A stretch of 15,910 nucleotides of DNA from an uncultured Bacteroides sp. (GCA_900553185.1 USCT01000034.1:1-15910); one strand, 5' to 3'; positions 8,032 to 14,999 are shown, counted from the stretch's first letter. Notes: generated from the sequence alone by a model not told the origin. A program made the numbers and translations.

Positions 8032-8601
8032 ATGTTGAACATTGTAATTTTTGGTGCTCCGGGATCTGGAAAAGGTACTCAGAGCGCCCGTATCGTAGAG
8101 AAATATGGTTTGAATCATATTTCTACAGGTGATGTGTTGCGTGCAGAAATCAAAAACGGTACAGAACTGGGTAAGACAGCAAAAGGCTATATCGATAACG
8201 GTCAGCTTATTCCGGATGCCTTGATGATTGACATCCTGGCCAGTGTCTTTGATAGCTTTAAAGATAGCAAAGGTGTAATTTTCGATGGTTTTCCACGTAC
8301 AATAGCACAGGCAGATGCCTTGAAAGCGATGTTGAAGGAACGCGGACAGGAAGTTTCTATCATGCTTGATCTGGAAGTTCCGGAAGATGAACTGATGACT
8401 CGTCTCATTAAGCGTGGTCAGGAATGCGGACGTGCTGATGATAACGAAGAGACCATCAAGAAGCGTCTGGTGGTTTATCATTCACAGACAGCTCCTCTGA
8501 TTGACTGGTACAAGAATGACGGTAAATACTGTCACATTAACGGATTGGGTACGATGGAAGGTATTTTTGCCGACATTTGTACAGCTATCGACAAACTCTG
8601 A
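8032..8601 (+). CDS. adk: Adenylate kinase (short form)
   Basis: Adenylate kinase equilibrates ATP plus AMP with two ADP in the cytoplasm and so sets the adenylate balance used by purine salvage and synthesis. The 189-residue protein begins with the P-loop GAPGSGKGT at 8-16. It carries the AMP-binding STGDVLR at 31-37, the FDGFPRT motif at 84-90 and the arginines around 124-145 that contact phosphates. It is the short form: the zinc- or hydrogen-bonded LID domain of E. coli-type enzymes is reduced to a brief loop (about residues 127-140), and no four-cysteine zinc site exists. hpt lies 35 bases upstream. A probable terminator follows before obg. Confidence 0.95.
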   Translation: MLNIVIFGAPGSGKGTQSARIVEKYGLNHISTGDVLRAEIKNGTELGKTAKGYIDNGQLIPDALMIDILASVFDSFKDSKGVIFDGFPRTIAQADALKAMLKERGQEVSIMLDLEVPEDELMTRLIKRGQECGRADDNEETIKKRLVVYHSQTAPLIDWYKNDGKYCHINGLGTMEGIFADICTAIDKL

Positions 8602-8626
8602 TTAGACGAATAATAAAGTGAAGAAT

Positions 8627-8680
8627 GGAGAACCTCCGTCTGCCTTTTGATGAAGGTTCTTTGTTCTTCTTTGTTTTTAT
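8627..8680 (+). terminator. Probable terminator or attenuator after adk
   Basis: AGAACCT (8629-8635) pairs with AGGTTCT (8654-8660). Two G-U pairs extend the stem outward to 8627/8662, and the loop is 18 bases. The following 18 bases are U-rich (TTGTTCTTCTTTGTTTTT). The stem is modest, so read-through into obg is plausible. Confidence 0.5.
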
Positions 8681-8740
8681 CATAAATATAAACCGACCGT
8701 TTGTTTTCGTAGGGATACGAACCTATTAAATTTTTAAATT

Positions 8741-9922
8741 ATGGCTGAATCGAATTTTGTTGATTATGTAAAAATCTACTGCCGCTCCGGTAAAGGAGGC
8801 CGAGGCTCGGTACACATGCGTCGTGAAAAATACATGCCCAATGGAGGTCCTGACGGTGGCGACGGTGGTAGAGGAGGTCATGTTATTTTGCGGGGAAACC
8901 GCAATTACTGGACATTGCTGCACTTGAAGTACGAACGTCATGTGTTTGCCGAACATGGTGGAAATGGTTCCAAGAACAAGAGTTTCGGAAAGGATGGTGC
9001 AGATAAGGTTATTGAAGTGCCGTGTGGTACGGTGGCTTACAACGCCGAAACAGGAGAGTATGTATGCGACATTACCGAACACGGACAGGAAGTCATTCTG
9101 CTGAAAGGCGGCCGTGGAGGGCTGGGAAACTGGCATTTCCGGACGGCAACCCGTCAGGCTCCGCGTTTTGCGCAGCCGGGAGAACCCATGCAGGAGATGA
9201 CTGTAATTTTGGAATTGAAATTACTGGCAGATGTAGGTCTGGTGGGTTTCCCGAATGCCGGAAAATCTACCTTGTTGTCTGCGGTATCGGCCGCTCGTCC
9301 CAAAATAGCGAACTATCCGTTTACTACGTTGGAACCCAATCTGGGAATCGTGTCATACCGGGAAGGAAAGTCATTTGTCATGGCAGATATTCCGGGTATC
9401 ATCGAAGGGGCCAGTGAAGGAAAGGGACTGGGATTGCGCTTCCTGCGTCATATCGAGCGTAATTCGCTGTTGCTGTTCATGGTACCGGGCGACACGGACG
9501 ATATTCAGAAGGAATATCAGATTCTGCTGAACGAGCTGGCACGTTTTAATCCTGATATGCTCGATAAGCAACGGGTACTGGCTGTAACCAAGTGTGATAT
9601 GCTGGATGATGAACTGATTTCGATGCTGGAACCTACATTGCCTCAGGATATACCCCATGTATTTATTTCTTCGGTTACCCAGCAGGGAATTGCCGAACTG
9701 AAGGATATATTGTGGACAGAACTTAATAGAGACAGCAATCAGCTGGAAGCTGTTCGTCGTGAAGCCATTGTTCATCGTGCCAAGAATCTTACCCAGCTTC
9801 AGCAGGAATTGCAGGATATGGGTGAGGACGAAGATCTCGACGTGGAATACGAGGAGGATGCGGATGACGACGATTTTGAATACGAATACGAAGAAGATTG
9901 GGACGACGAACCTCAGAAATAA
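8741..9922 (+). CDS. obg: GTPase Obg (CgtA), 50S ribosome-assembly factor
   Basis: Obg binds the maturing 50S subunit and links ribosome assembly to the cell's GTP and stress state. The 393-residue protein starts with the glycine-rich Obg fold (about 1-158, with GGPDGGDGGRGG at 35-46 and GGRGGLGN at 123-130). The G domain follows: P-loop GFPNAGKST at 169-177, switch I FTTLEP at 194-199, DIPGIIEGA at 216-224, G4 motif TKCD at 283-286 (Thr instead of the usual Asn) and SSV at 310-312. The C-terminus from about 361 is a disordered acidic tail of Asp/Glu/Tyr, not an OCT domain. A weak promoter may exist (TTTG at 8700-8703, TATTAAAT 20 bases later). pgeF starts two bases after the stop, so coupling is likely. 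Confidence 0.96.
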   Translation: MAESNFVDYVKIYCRSGKGGRGSVHMRREKYMPNGGPDGGDGGRGGHVILRGNRNYWTLLHLKYERHVFAEHGGNGSKNKSFGKDGADKVIEVPCGTVAYNAETGEYVCDITEHGQEVILLKGGRGGLGNWHFRTATRQAPRFAQPGEPMQEMTVILELKLLADVGLVGFPNAGKSTLLSAVSAARPKIANYPFTTLEPNLGIVSYREGKSFVMADIPGIIEGASEGKGLGLRFLRHIERNSLLLFMVPGDTDDIQKEYQILLNELARFNPDMLDKQRVLAVTKCDMLDDELISMLEPTLPQDIPHVFISSVTQQGIAELKDILWTELNRDSNQLEAVRREAIVHRAKNLTQLQQELQDMGEDEDLDVEYEEDADDDDFEYEYEEDWDDEPQK

Positions 9923-9924
9923 AC

Positions 9925-10734
9925 ATGAACTATTTTTCAGAAGATAGCAGGATGTTGGTGTACGGCTCTATGCAGCCGTATACTGACATTTTCTGTTTTT
10001 CCACGACCCGTCATGGGGGGTACAGTGAAGGAGCGTATGCTTCGTTCAATTGCAACGGTTATTGTGGCGACCGTGAGGAAACGGTAGAACGGAATCGTGA
10101 GTTGTTGTGCAGCCTGTTGCCACAACGCCCCGAGAATCTGGTTATTCCTCATCAGATACACGGCAATGAGGTGCGTGTCATTGATGAGGCTTTCCTGCGG
10201 TTGCCGGCGTCGGAACGCACGATGGCTCTTGAGGGGGTAGATGCTTTGGTTACAAATATTCCCGGACAGTGTTTGTGTATTTCTACGGCCGATTGCATTC
10301 CGGTGCTCTGTTATGACCGGCGCTTGCGGGTAGCTGCAGCCGTTCATGCAGGTTGGCGTGGAACGGTGGCCCGTATCGTAGAGAAAACATTGGACCGGAT
10401 GAGGGAAGTGTATGGTACTCGTGCAGAAGACATCGTGGCCTGTATTGGTCCGGGAATATCGCTGGATGCTTTCGAAGTAGGCGATGAAGTATTCGAGGCT
10501 TTTCGGGATGCAGGCTTTCCGATGGACCGGATTGCCCGCCGACTGTCGAAATGGCACCTGGATTTGTGGGAGGCCAACCGGTTACAGTTGTTGGAACGTG
10601 GTGTTTCGGAGGCACAGGTTTCCGTTTCCGGTCTGTGTACATACCGGCTGAATGAAACTTTTTTTTCCGCCCGTCGTCAAGGTATCCGTTCGGGACGTAT
10701 CTTGTCGGGCATTTTACTGATGCAGCATTCCTAA
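9925..10734 (+). CDS. pgeF: Laccase-domain (YfiH/PgeF, DUF152) protein, probable peptidoglycan-editing factor
   Basis: Family members have been described as multicopper-type polyphenol oxidases, as purine nucleoside phosphorylase/adenosine deaminase-like enzymes, and in E. coli (YfiH) as a peptidoglycan-editing factor that corrects misplaced L-serine in muropeptide precursors. The 269-residue product shows the three metal ligands of the family: His79 in HQIHG, Cys123 in TADC and His141 in HAGWRG. A CIGPGIS segment at 173-179 and a C-terminal SGLCTYR at 235-241 also fit. I chose the ATG at 9925, two bases after the obg stop. An in-frame ATG at 9898 would add nine residues that overlap the obg tail and look unlike the family. 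The next gene begins 20 bases downstream. The family is firm; which activity applies is not. Confidence 0.88.
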   Translation: MNYFSEDSRMLVYGSMQPYTDIFCFSTTRHGGYSEGAYASFNCNGYCGDREETVERNRELLCSLLPQRPENLVIPHQIHGNEVRVIDEAFLRLPASERTMALEGVDALVTNIPGQCLCISTADCIPVLCYDRRLRVAAAVHAGWRGTVARIVEKTLDRMREVYGTRAEDIVACIGPGISLDAFEVGDEVFEAFRDAGFPMDRIARRLSKWHLDLWEANRLQLLERGVSEAQVSVSGLCTYRLNETFFSARRQGIRSGRILSGILLMQHS

Positions 10735-10754
10735 GTACTAGATAGAAAAAATAT

Positions 10755-11426
10755 ATGAGAAAAATAACCATTGAAGTCTCTTCGGAGCTGAAAGAAGCCT
10801 GGCCCATGTTCCGGGGAGCTGCCGTATTTGCTGAAGTAACGAATTCGGCCTATAGTGAACCGTTGTGGCAGCGTATTGAAGAATTCTCGGAGTTGTATCG
10901 TCAGCGCTATACGACCGATTCCATCAAGGATATGCCGGCCATTCAGGCTACTCGCCAGGCTTACAAGAAGTGTGGAAAGGATCCCAGTCGTTATCGTCCT
11001 TCTTCCGAGGCGCTGTGTCGCCGTATCTTGCGTGGGCTTCCGCTTTATCAGATTGATACTTTGGTAGACCTGATTAACCTGGCGTCTATTTATAGCGGGC
11101 ATTCCATTGGCGGATTCGATCTGGATAAGATAGAAGGCGATCGTCTGGTGTTGGGTATCGGAAAGGCGGGAGAGCCTTATGAAGGTATCGGACGCGGAAT
11201 CTTGAACATCGAGGGTATGCCGGTGTATCGCGATGCTGTAGGTGGAGTAGGTACTCCCACCAGCGACAATGAGCGGACTAAGATAAGCGAAGGTACAACT
11301 CATTTGCTGGCCATTATGAATGGATATAGCGGCAGTGAAGGGCTGGAGGATAACGTGAATTACATGATTGGCCTGCTGAAGGAGTTTGCAGATGCGCGTG
11401 ATGTGGAACTTGTATTTTTTGAATGA
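10755..11426 (+). CDS. Stand-alone B3/B4 (tRNA-binding/editing-like) domain protein
   Basis: This 223-residue soluble protein consists almost wholly of the B3/B4 fold found in the beta subunit of phenylalanyl-tRNA synthetase, where it houses the site that hydrolyses mischarged Tyr-tRNA(Phe). Visible family signatures are the KKCGKDPSRYRPSSEAL segment (72-88), the LPLYQIDTLVDLINLASIYSG helix region (94-114), GGFDLDKIEG (118-127), and the later GGVGTPTSDNERTKI stretch with acidic and polar residues. No synthetase core is present. Solo versions are often annotated as synthetase-related proteins; free-standing deacylase or amino-acid-binding activity is plausible but unproven. It follows pgeF by 20 bases and overlaps the M23 gene by four bases (ATGA), which suggests translational coupling. 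Confidence 0.82.
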   Translation: MRKITIEVSSELKEAWPMFRGAAVFAEVTNSAYSEPLWQRIEEFSELYRQRYTTDSIKDMPAIQATRQAYKKCGKDPSRYRPSSEALCRRILRGLPLYQIDTLVDLINLASIYSGHSIGGFDLDKIEGDRLVLGIGKAGEPYEGIGRGILNIEGMPVYRDAVGGVGTPTSDNERTKISEGTTHLLAIMNGYSGSEGLEDNVNYMIGLLKEFADARDVELVFFE

Positions 11427-12058
11427 TAATGAGACAAATAGTACGTGCAGGATTATTGTGGTACGGATGGCTGGTCTGCAGCATATTGTCTGCATTGGCC
11501 GGTGAACCGGAAACGCAGGTATTCTCGGCCATGGAACGCAATCATATCCGGGTAAAGACTCCTGAACTTTTTGCAAACGGAAACAGTTTTGAGATTCATC
11601 TCGAGGATTTGCCGGATTCTGCGTTTTGTTTTCCTTTATCCAGTGGAAGGGTGATTTCGGCGTATGGTGCCAGGGGAGGACATAGCGGATCGGATATAAA
11701 GACTCGTGCCAATGATACCATTCGTTGTGTGTTCGATGGAGTCGTACGCATGGCCAAGCATTATGGCGGATACGGCAAGGTTGTTGTGGTACGTCATGCC
11801 AATGGGATGGAGACTGTTTATAGCCATAATTCGAAGAATCTGGTGAACGTGGGTGACACGATTAAGGCCGGACAGCCTGTCGGACTGACCGGACGTACCG
11901 GACGCGCTACGACCGAGCACCTGCATTTTGAGATCCGGGTGAACGGTCAGCATTTCAATCCGGGCATTCTTTTTGATATGAAAACAGGAAAGCCGCTGAA
12001 ACGTACATTGGTGTGTACCAAGGTAAAGAATCACGTAAAGCTGGTTCCCAAGAAATAA
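11423..12058 (+). CDS. Exported M23 (LytM-type) peptidoglycan metallopeptidase
   Basis: M23 enzymes are zinc endopeptidases that cut peptide cross-bridges in peptidoglycan. The 211-residue product has an N-terminal hydrophobic signal ending SALA (cleavage likely before Gly27). A complete active site follows: His87 and Asp91 in GGHSGSD, the catalytic histidine in YSHNS (His135), and HLHFE with His166 and zinc ligand His168. Unlike degenerate EnvC/NlpD-type activators, none of the expected zinc or catalytic residues is missing, so it should be active. There is no LysM or SH3 targeting domain. An ATG at 11429 could also serve, removing two residues; the upstream ATG gives a 4-base overlap with the B3/B4 gene. 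The periplasm is the likely site. Confidence 0.9.
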   Translation: MIMRQIVRAGLLWYGWLVCSILSALAGEPETQVFSAMERNHIRVKTPELFANGNSFEIHLEDLPDSAFCFPLSSGRVISAYGARGGHSGSDIKTRANDTIRCVFDGVVRMAKHYGGYGKVVVVRHANGMETVYSHNSKNLVNVGDTIKAGQPVGLTGRTGRATTEHLHFEIRVNGQHFNPGILFDMKTGKPLKRTLVCTKVKNHVKLVPKK

Positions 12059-12078
12059 ATTTTGATAAACTGAATAAT

Positions 12079-12270
12079 ATGGATATAGAAAAAGTACTTA
12101 CAGAAGGTATTGTATTCAAGGGAGGCAAGTCTCCTGCGGCAAAGAAAGAAGATAAGGTGAAGACAAAGGCCAAAAAGAAAACCTATATTACGGGATTACA
12201 CGGTTCCGGTTCGGCAAAGATGAAGGCCGAATACCGCCGTAAGCGTGCAAACCGTCATAAGAATGGATGA
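12079..12270 (+). CDS. Small highly basic protein of unknown function
   Basis: I do not recognise this 63-residue protein. It has a short acidic/hydrophobic head (MDIEKVLTEGIVFKGGK), a run of alternating lysines (about residues 22-35, KKEDKVKTKAKKK), a glycine/serine turn (TGLHGSGSA) and an arginine/lysine tail (YRRKRANRHKNG). Such composition suggests RNA, ribosome or DNA binding, which is inference only. The frame is open back to an ATG at 12013, but that start lies inside the M23 gene. I prefer the ATG at 12079, 20 bases after the M23 stop, preceded by an A/T-rich leader as in neighbouring genes. It probably belongs to the obg-pgeF-B3/B4-M23 transcript. Confidence 0.65.
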   Translation: MDIEKVLTEGIVFKGGKSPAAKKEDKVKTKAKKKTYITGLHGSGSAKMKAEYRRKRANRHKNG

Positions 12271-12331
12271 GGCCGGGAAGGAAACTTAACAGAATCTATT
12301 TTTTGTATAACTAATTTATTTAGATGTAATC

Positions 12332-12850
12332 ATGAAAAAACTTTTAATGCTTGTGGTTGTGCTCATGACTGCTTTGTCATCGTATGCACAGGAAATGTAT
12401 CTGGGTGGAGGTATCAGCCTTTGGAGAAACAGTGATGCAGACCGTACAAAATTCTCTATTTCTCCGGATTTCGGCTATAATTTGAATGAACGGTGGGCCA
12501 TAGGGGGCGAACTGATCTTTTCACACGAATCCGGTGATGAGGATTATACCAGCAATGCTTTTGCCTTGGCTCCGTATGCCCGTTATTCATTTTATGAGAA
12601 CAAGATTGTACGTCTGTTTCTGGATATGGGATTGGGATTTTCAACATCAAAAGTAAAACACGCTGATTCAAAGAATGGTTTCGAAGTGGGTATTAAACCG
12701 GGTATGGCCATTAAGTTGAACAGTCATTTCAGCCTGATTACCAAAGTCGGATTCGCCGGTTTCCGCGACGATTATTTCCGTGGAGAAGATGGCTTTGGAG
12801 TTACTCTTGAAGGAGAAGATATTTCTATAGGTATCGATTACGAATTCTGA
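12332..12850 (+). CDS. Outer-membrane beta-barrel protein (small porin-like), first copy
   Basis: The 172-residue product is a predicted outer-membrane protein. A signal peptide (MKKLLMLVVVLMTALSSYA, cleavage before Gln20) precedes alternating polar/hydrophobic strands with short turns, such as MYLGGGISLWRN, FSISPDFGYNLNERWAIGGELIFS and the strand pair around LFLDMGLGFSTSK. The last residues are IGIDYEF, ending in phenylalanine as BAM-inserted barrels usually do. The length suits an eight-strand barrel. The physiological role is unknown; OmpW- or PorT-like small barrels are the nearest general class. A near-consensus promoter, TATTTTTTG at 12297-12305 with one extra T, lies 26 bases upstream. 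Transcription may also continue from the preceding small gene. Confidence 0.8.
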   Translation: MKKLLMLVVVLMTALSSYAQEMYLGGGISLWRNSDADRTKFSISPDFGYNLNERWAIGGELIFSHESGDEDYTSNAFALAPYARYSFYENKIVRLFLDMGLGFSTSKVKHADSKNGFEVGIKPGMAIKLNSHFSLITKVGFAGFRDDYFRGEDGFGVTLEGEDISIGIDYEF

Positions 12851-12907
12851 TACCTTGTCTGTGGTCAGCATCCCGGTTAGTGATATATTCTTGTAAGAAA
12901 TTATAAG

Positions 12908-12947
12908 CAGGAAATTCGGGGATTTTCTGTATTTTTTCTTATTTTTG
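12908..12947 (+). terminator. Weak terminator after the first beta-barrel gene
   Basis: CAGGAAAT (12908-12915) pairs with ATTTTCTG (12922-12929), with one G-U pair, around a six-base G-rich loop. A T-rich run (12930-12946) follows. The tail overlaps the -7 box of the next gene, so it could also be a control site. Confidence 0.45.
12915..12947 (+). promoter_or_regulatory. Putative promoter for the second beta-barrel gene
   Basis: TATTTTTG at 12940-12947 matches TAnnTTTG exactly. TTCG at 12915-12918, 21 bases upstream, is a three-of-four match to the -33 TTTG. The -7 box lies 26 bases before the ATG. Confidence 0.45.
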
Positions 12948-12973
12948 TCTGAAATGACGAAAAATAGAAAGAC

Positions 12974-13591
12974 ATGATGAAAAAATTACTTCTCCTGATG
13001 GTGGGCGTACTGTGTACGCTGACTGTCGCCGCACAGACAAAAGTAACCTGGAGTATGGAACTCGGCTTGGGTATGAGTACCTGGATGGGAAAAGGTTCCG
13101 ATCATACCAATGCGATATTCAGCCCGAGAGTAGGGATTGGCATTGATGTACCGTTGAGCGGACTGGTTTCTTTTCAGACAGGCTTGAACTGGGTCTCAAA
13201 AGGAGCGAAGACGGAACGTCTCAAGCAGGATCTGCAGGTCAACCAGAATTATTTCCAGATGCCGTTGCTGGCTGCCTTTCATGTAGGTACCGTTTCTTCG
13301 TTTGACATGGTATTCTCGGCAGGTCCTTATCTGGCATACGGTGTGAATGGAAAGACTGAGTATGAGCAGGGGGATATGACTACTTCGTGGAATTCGTTTG
13401 GCAGTTCCGATTTGGCTGGTGTAAAGACAGACGGGCTCGATCGGCTGGATGCCGGTGTACAGGTAGGAGTAGGAATGGATTTCCCTCGCTGGACTGTAGG
13501 ACTGGACGGCGATTTTGGCTTTGTCAAAATAGCTCAGGGACGGAATCCGTATAATCTGGCTTTTTATCTGACATGCGCTTATAAGTTCTGA
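12974..13591 (+). CDS. Outer-membrane beta-barrel protein (porin-like), second copy
   Basis: The 205-residue product starts with a signal peptide (MMKKLLLLMVGVLCTLTVAA, cleavage before Gln21). It continues as a beta-barrel with glycine-rich alternating strands such as KVTWSMELGLGMSTWMG, FSPRVGIGIDVPLSG, VSFQTGLNWVSKG, FSAGPYLAYGVNG and LDAGVQVGVGMDF. It ends CAYKF, the aromatic end expected for BAM assembly. The pattern resembles the PorT/OMP beta-barrel family common in Bacteroidetes. The two adjacent ATG codons leave a one-residue uncertainty at the start. It has its own promoter candidate and a strong terminator, so it may be expressed separately from the first barrel gene. Beyond the shared fold the two barrels look only distantly alike. 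The role is unknown. Confidence 0.82.
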   Translation: MMKKLLLLMVGVLCTLTVAAQTKVTWSMELGLGMSTWMGKGSDHTNAIFSPRVGIGIDVPLSGLVSFQTGLNWVSKGAKTERLKQDLQVNQNYFQMPLLAAFHVGTVSSFDMVFSAGPYLAYGVNGKTEYEQGDMTTSWNSFGSSDLAGVKTDGLDRLDAGVQVGVGMDFPRWTVGLDGDFGFVKIAQGRNPYNLAFYLTCAYKF

Positions 13592-13620
13592 ATGCCCTTG
13601 TAAGGCAGAGATATAAACCG

Positions 13621-13671
13621 AAGGCTCCCCTTGGATGGAAATGATTTCCAGTCTTGAGGGGAGCCTTTTTT
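13621..13671 (+). terminator. Nested terminator of the second beta-barrel gene
   Basis: AAGGCTCCCCT (13621-13631) pairs perfectly with AGGGGAGCCTT (13657-13667) and is followed by T residues. Inside the loop, TGGAAA (13636-13641) pairs with TTTCCA (13645-13650). The T tract is only on the plus-strand side, so it chiefly ends the beta-barrel transcript. It may partly stop the convergent minus-strand gene. Confidence 0.9.
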
Positions 13672-13715
13672 AGTCTGTTATGAAAAACGACATTTGTTGG
13701 AGGTGCACCAGTTTA

Positions 13716-14894
13716 TTAATGATGGAACAGGCGAATACCAGTAAATGCCATGGCAATGCCGTATTTGTCGCAGGTAGCGATGACATGGTCGTCACGTACG
13801 GAACCGCCGGCCTGTGCGATGTAGTCTACGCCGCTCTTGTGTGCCCGTTCGATGTTGTCGCCAAAGGGGAAGAATGCGTCCGAACCCAGTGACACGCCTT
13901 TCAGGTTTTTCAGCCATTCACGTTTTTCCTCACGGGTCAGGATTTCTGGTTTTTCCGTAAAGAACTGCTGCCATACGCCGTCGGCCAGTACATCGTCGTG
14001 GTCATCGCTGATGTATACATCGATGGTGTTGTCGCGGTCGGCCCGGCGGATTTTTTCTACCCACGGCAGATTCAGCACTTTCGGGTGCTGACGCAGGAAC
14101 CAGATGTCTGCTTTGTTGCCGGCAAGGCGGGTACAGTGTATACGGCTTTGTTGTCCGGCACCGATACCGATGGCCTGTCCGTCTTTTACGTAGCATACAG
14201 AGTTCGATTGGGTATACTTCAGAGTTATCAGGGCAATCATCAGGTCACGTTTGGCTGATTCCGGAAAGTTCTTGTTACGGGTGGGAATGTTTTCAAACAG
14301 TTCCGGACCGTTCAGTTTGATTTCGTTTCGTCCCTGTTCGAACGTAATGCCGAATACATCCTTGTGCTCGATTGGTCTCGGACGATAGTCCGGATCAATC
14401 TGTATGACATTGTAAGTTCCTTTACGTTTCGCTTTCAGAATAGCCAGTGCTTCGTCGGTATATCCCGGTGCGATGACGCCGTCGGATACTTCGCGGTTGA
14501 TGAAACGGGCTGTAGCTTCGTCGCACACATCGCTCAAGGCTATAAAATCGCCGTATGATGACATCCGGTCGGCTCCGCGTGCACGTACGTATGCGTTGGC
14601 CAGGGGAGACAAGGGCAGGTCACCTACAAAATAAATCTGTTTCATGGTGTCGTCCAGTTCCAGTCCGATTGCGGCACCGGCAGGACTTACGTGTTTGAAA
14701 GAAGTGGCTGCAGGCATCCCGGTAGCTTCCTTCAGTTCCTTTACCAGTTGCCATCCGTTCAATGCATCCAGAAAATTGATGTACCCTGGACGTCCGTTTA
14801 ATACGCTGATTGGTAACTCTCCTTCCTGCATATAGATGCGGGCCGGTTTCTGGTTGGGGTTACAGCCATACTTAAGTTCTAGTTCTTTTGCCAT
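13716..14894 (-). CDS. Stand-alone AICAR formyltransferase (PurH C-terminal domain only)
   Basis: The enzyme transfers a formyl group from 10-formyltetrahydrofolate to AICAR, the ninth step of IMP synthesis. The 392-residue protein carries the catalytic Lys67-His68 pair in SFKHVSPAGAA, the SNSVCYVKDGQAIGIGAGQQSR segment (230-251) and SDAFFPFGDN (338-347), and it ends in the family-like RLFHH. The N-terminal IMP cyclohydrolase (MGS-like) domain of ordinary PurH, about 200 residues, is absent. I start at the ATG at 14894. A GTG at 14921 would extend the frame by nine residues but overlaps the promoter's -7 box. It diverges from the carbonic anhydrase gene. A full PurH or a separate cyclohydrolase must lie elsewhere if IMP is made de novo. 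Confidence 0.92.
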   Translation of the reverse strand: MAKELELKYGCNPNQKPARIYMQEGELPISVLNGRPGYINFLDALNGWQLVKELKEATGMPAATSFKHVSPAGAAIGLELDDTMKQIYFVGDLPLSPLANAYVRARGADRMSSYGDFIALSDVCDEATARFINREVSDGVIAPGYTDEALAILKAKRKGTYNVIQIDPDYRPRPIEHKDVFGITFEQGRNEIKLNGPELFENIPTRNKNFPESAKRDLMIALITLKYTQSNSVCYVKDGQAIGIGAGQQSRIHCTRLAGNKADIWFLRQHPKVLNLPWVEKIRRADRDNTIDVYISDDHDDVLADGVWQQFFTEKPEILTREEKREWLKNLKGVSLGSDAFFPFGDNIERAHKSGVDYIAQAGGSVRDDHVIATCDKYGIAMAFTGIRLFHH

Positions 14895-14920
14895 ATTTAT
14901 ATCAGTTTGAGTCTTTTCCA

Positions 14921-14952
14921 CAAAAATACAGATTATTTTTTGCTTGTAGAAA
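14921..14952 (-). promoter_or_regulatory. Promoter of the solo AICAR formyltransferase gene
   Basis: The minus strand reads TATTTTTG (14921-14928), exact for TAnnTTTG, with TTTC (14949-14952) 20 bases upstream, three of four for the -33 TTTG. It leaves a leader of about 20 bases to the ATG at 14894 and argues against the longer GTG start. Confidence 0.55.
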
Positions 14953-14972
14953 CAGATTCCGTTGTAATTTTG
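14939..14972 (+). promoter_or_regulatory. Promoter of the carbonic anhydrase gene
   Basis: TTTG at 14939-14942 and TAATTTTG at 14965-14972 match both Bacteroidetes promoter elements, with a spacing of 22 bases (usual 19-21). The start codon is 27 bases downstream. This promoter interleaves with the minus-strand promoter. Confidence 0.55.
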
Positions 14973-14999
14973 TTGGCATAGAATAAAATCGAAAAAGAA

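Noticed and set aside
9937..10557. 206-codon minus-strand frame opposite pgeF
   Set aside because: The plus strand encodes a complete laccase-domain protein with all metal ligands; the antisense translation has no family features.
10731..11576. 281-codon minus-strand frame opposite the B3/B4 and M23 genes
   Set aside because: It is antisense to two genes with clear family motifs and has no recognisable domains, so it is a shadow frame.
12013..12078. Longer start for the 63-residue basic protein at an ATG within the M23 gene
   Set aside because: It would overlap the M23 coding end by 46 bases, while the ATG at 12079 has normal spacing and an A/T-rich leader.
14895..14921. Nine-residue N-terminal extension of the AICAR formyltransferase from a GTG at 14921
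   Set aside because: The codon overlaps the -7 promoter box, and the ATG at 14894 gives a family-like MAKELELKYG start.
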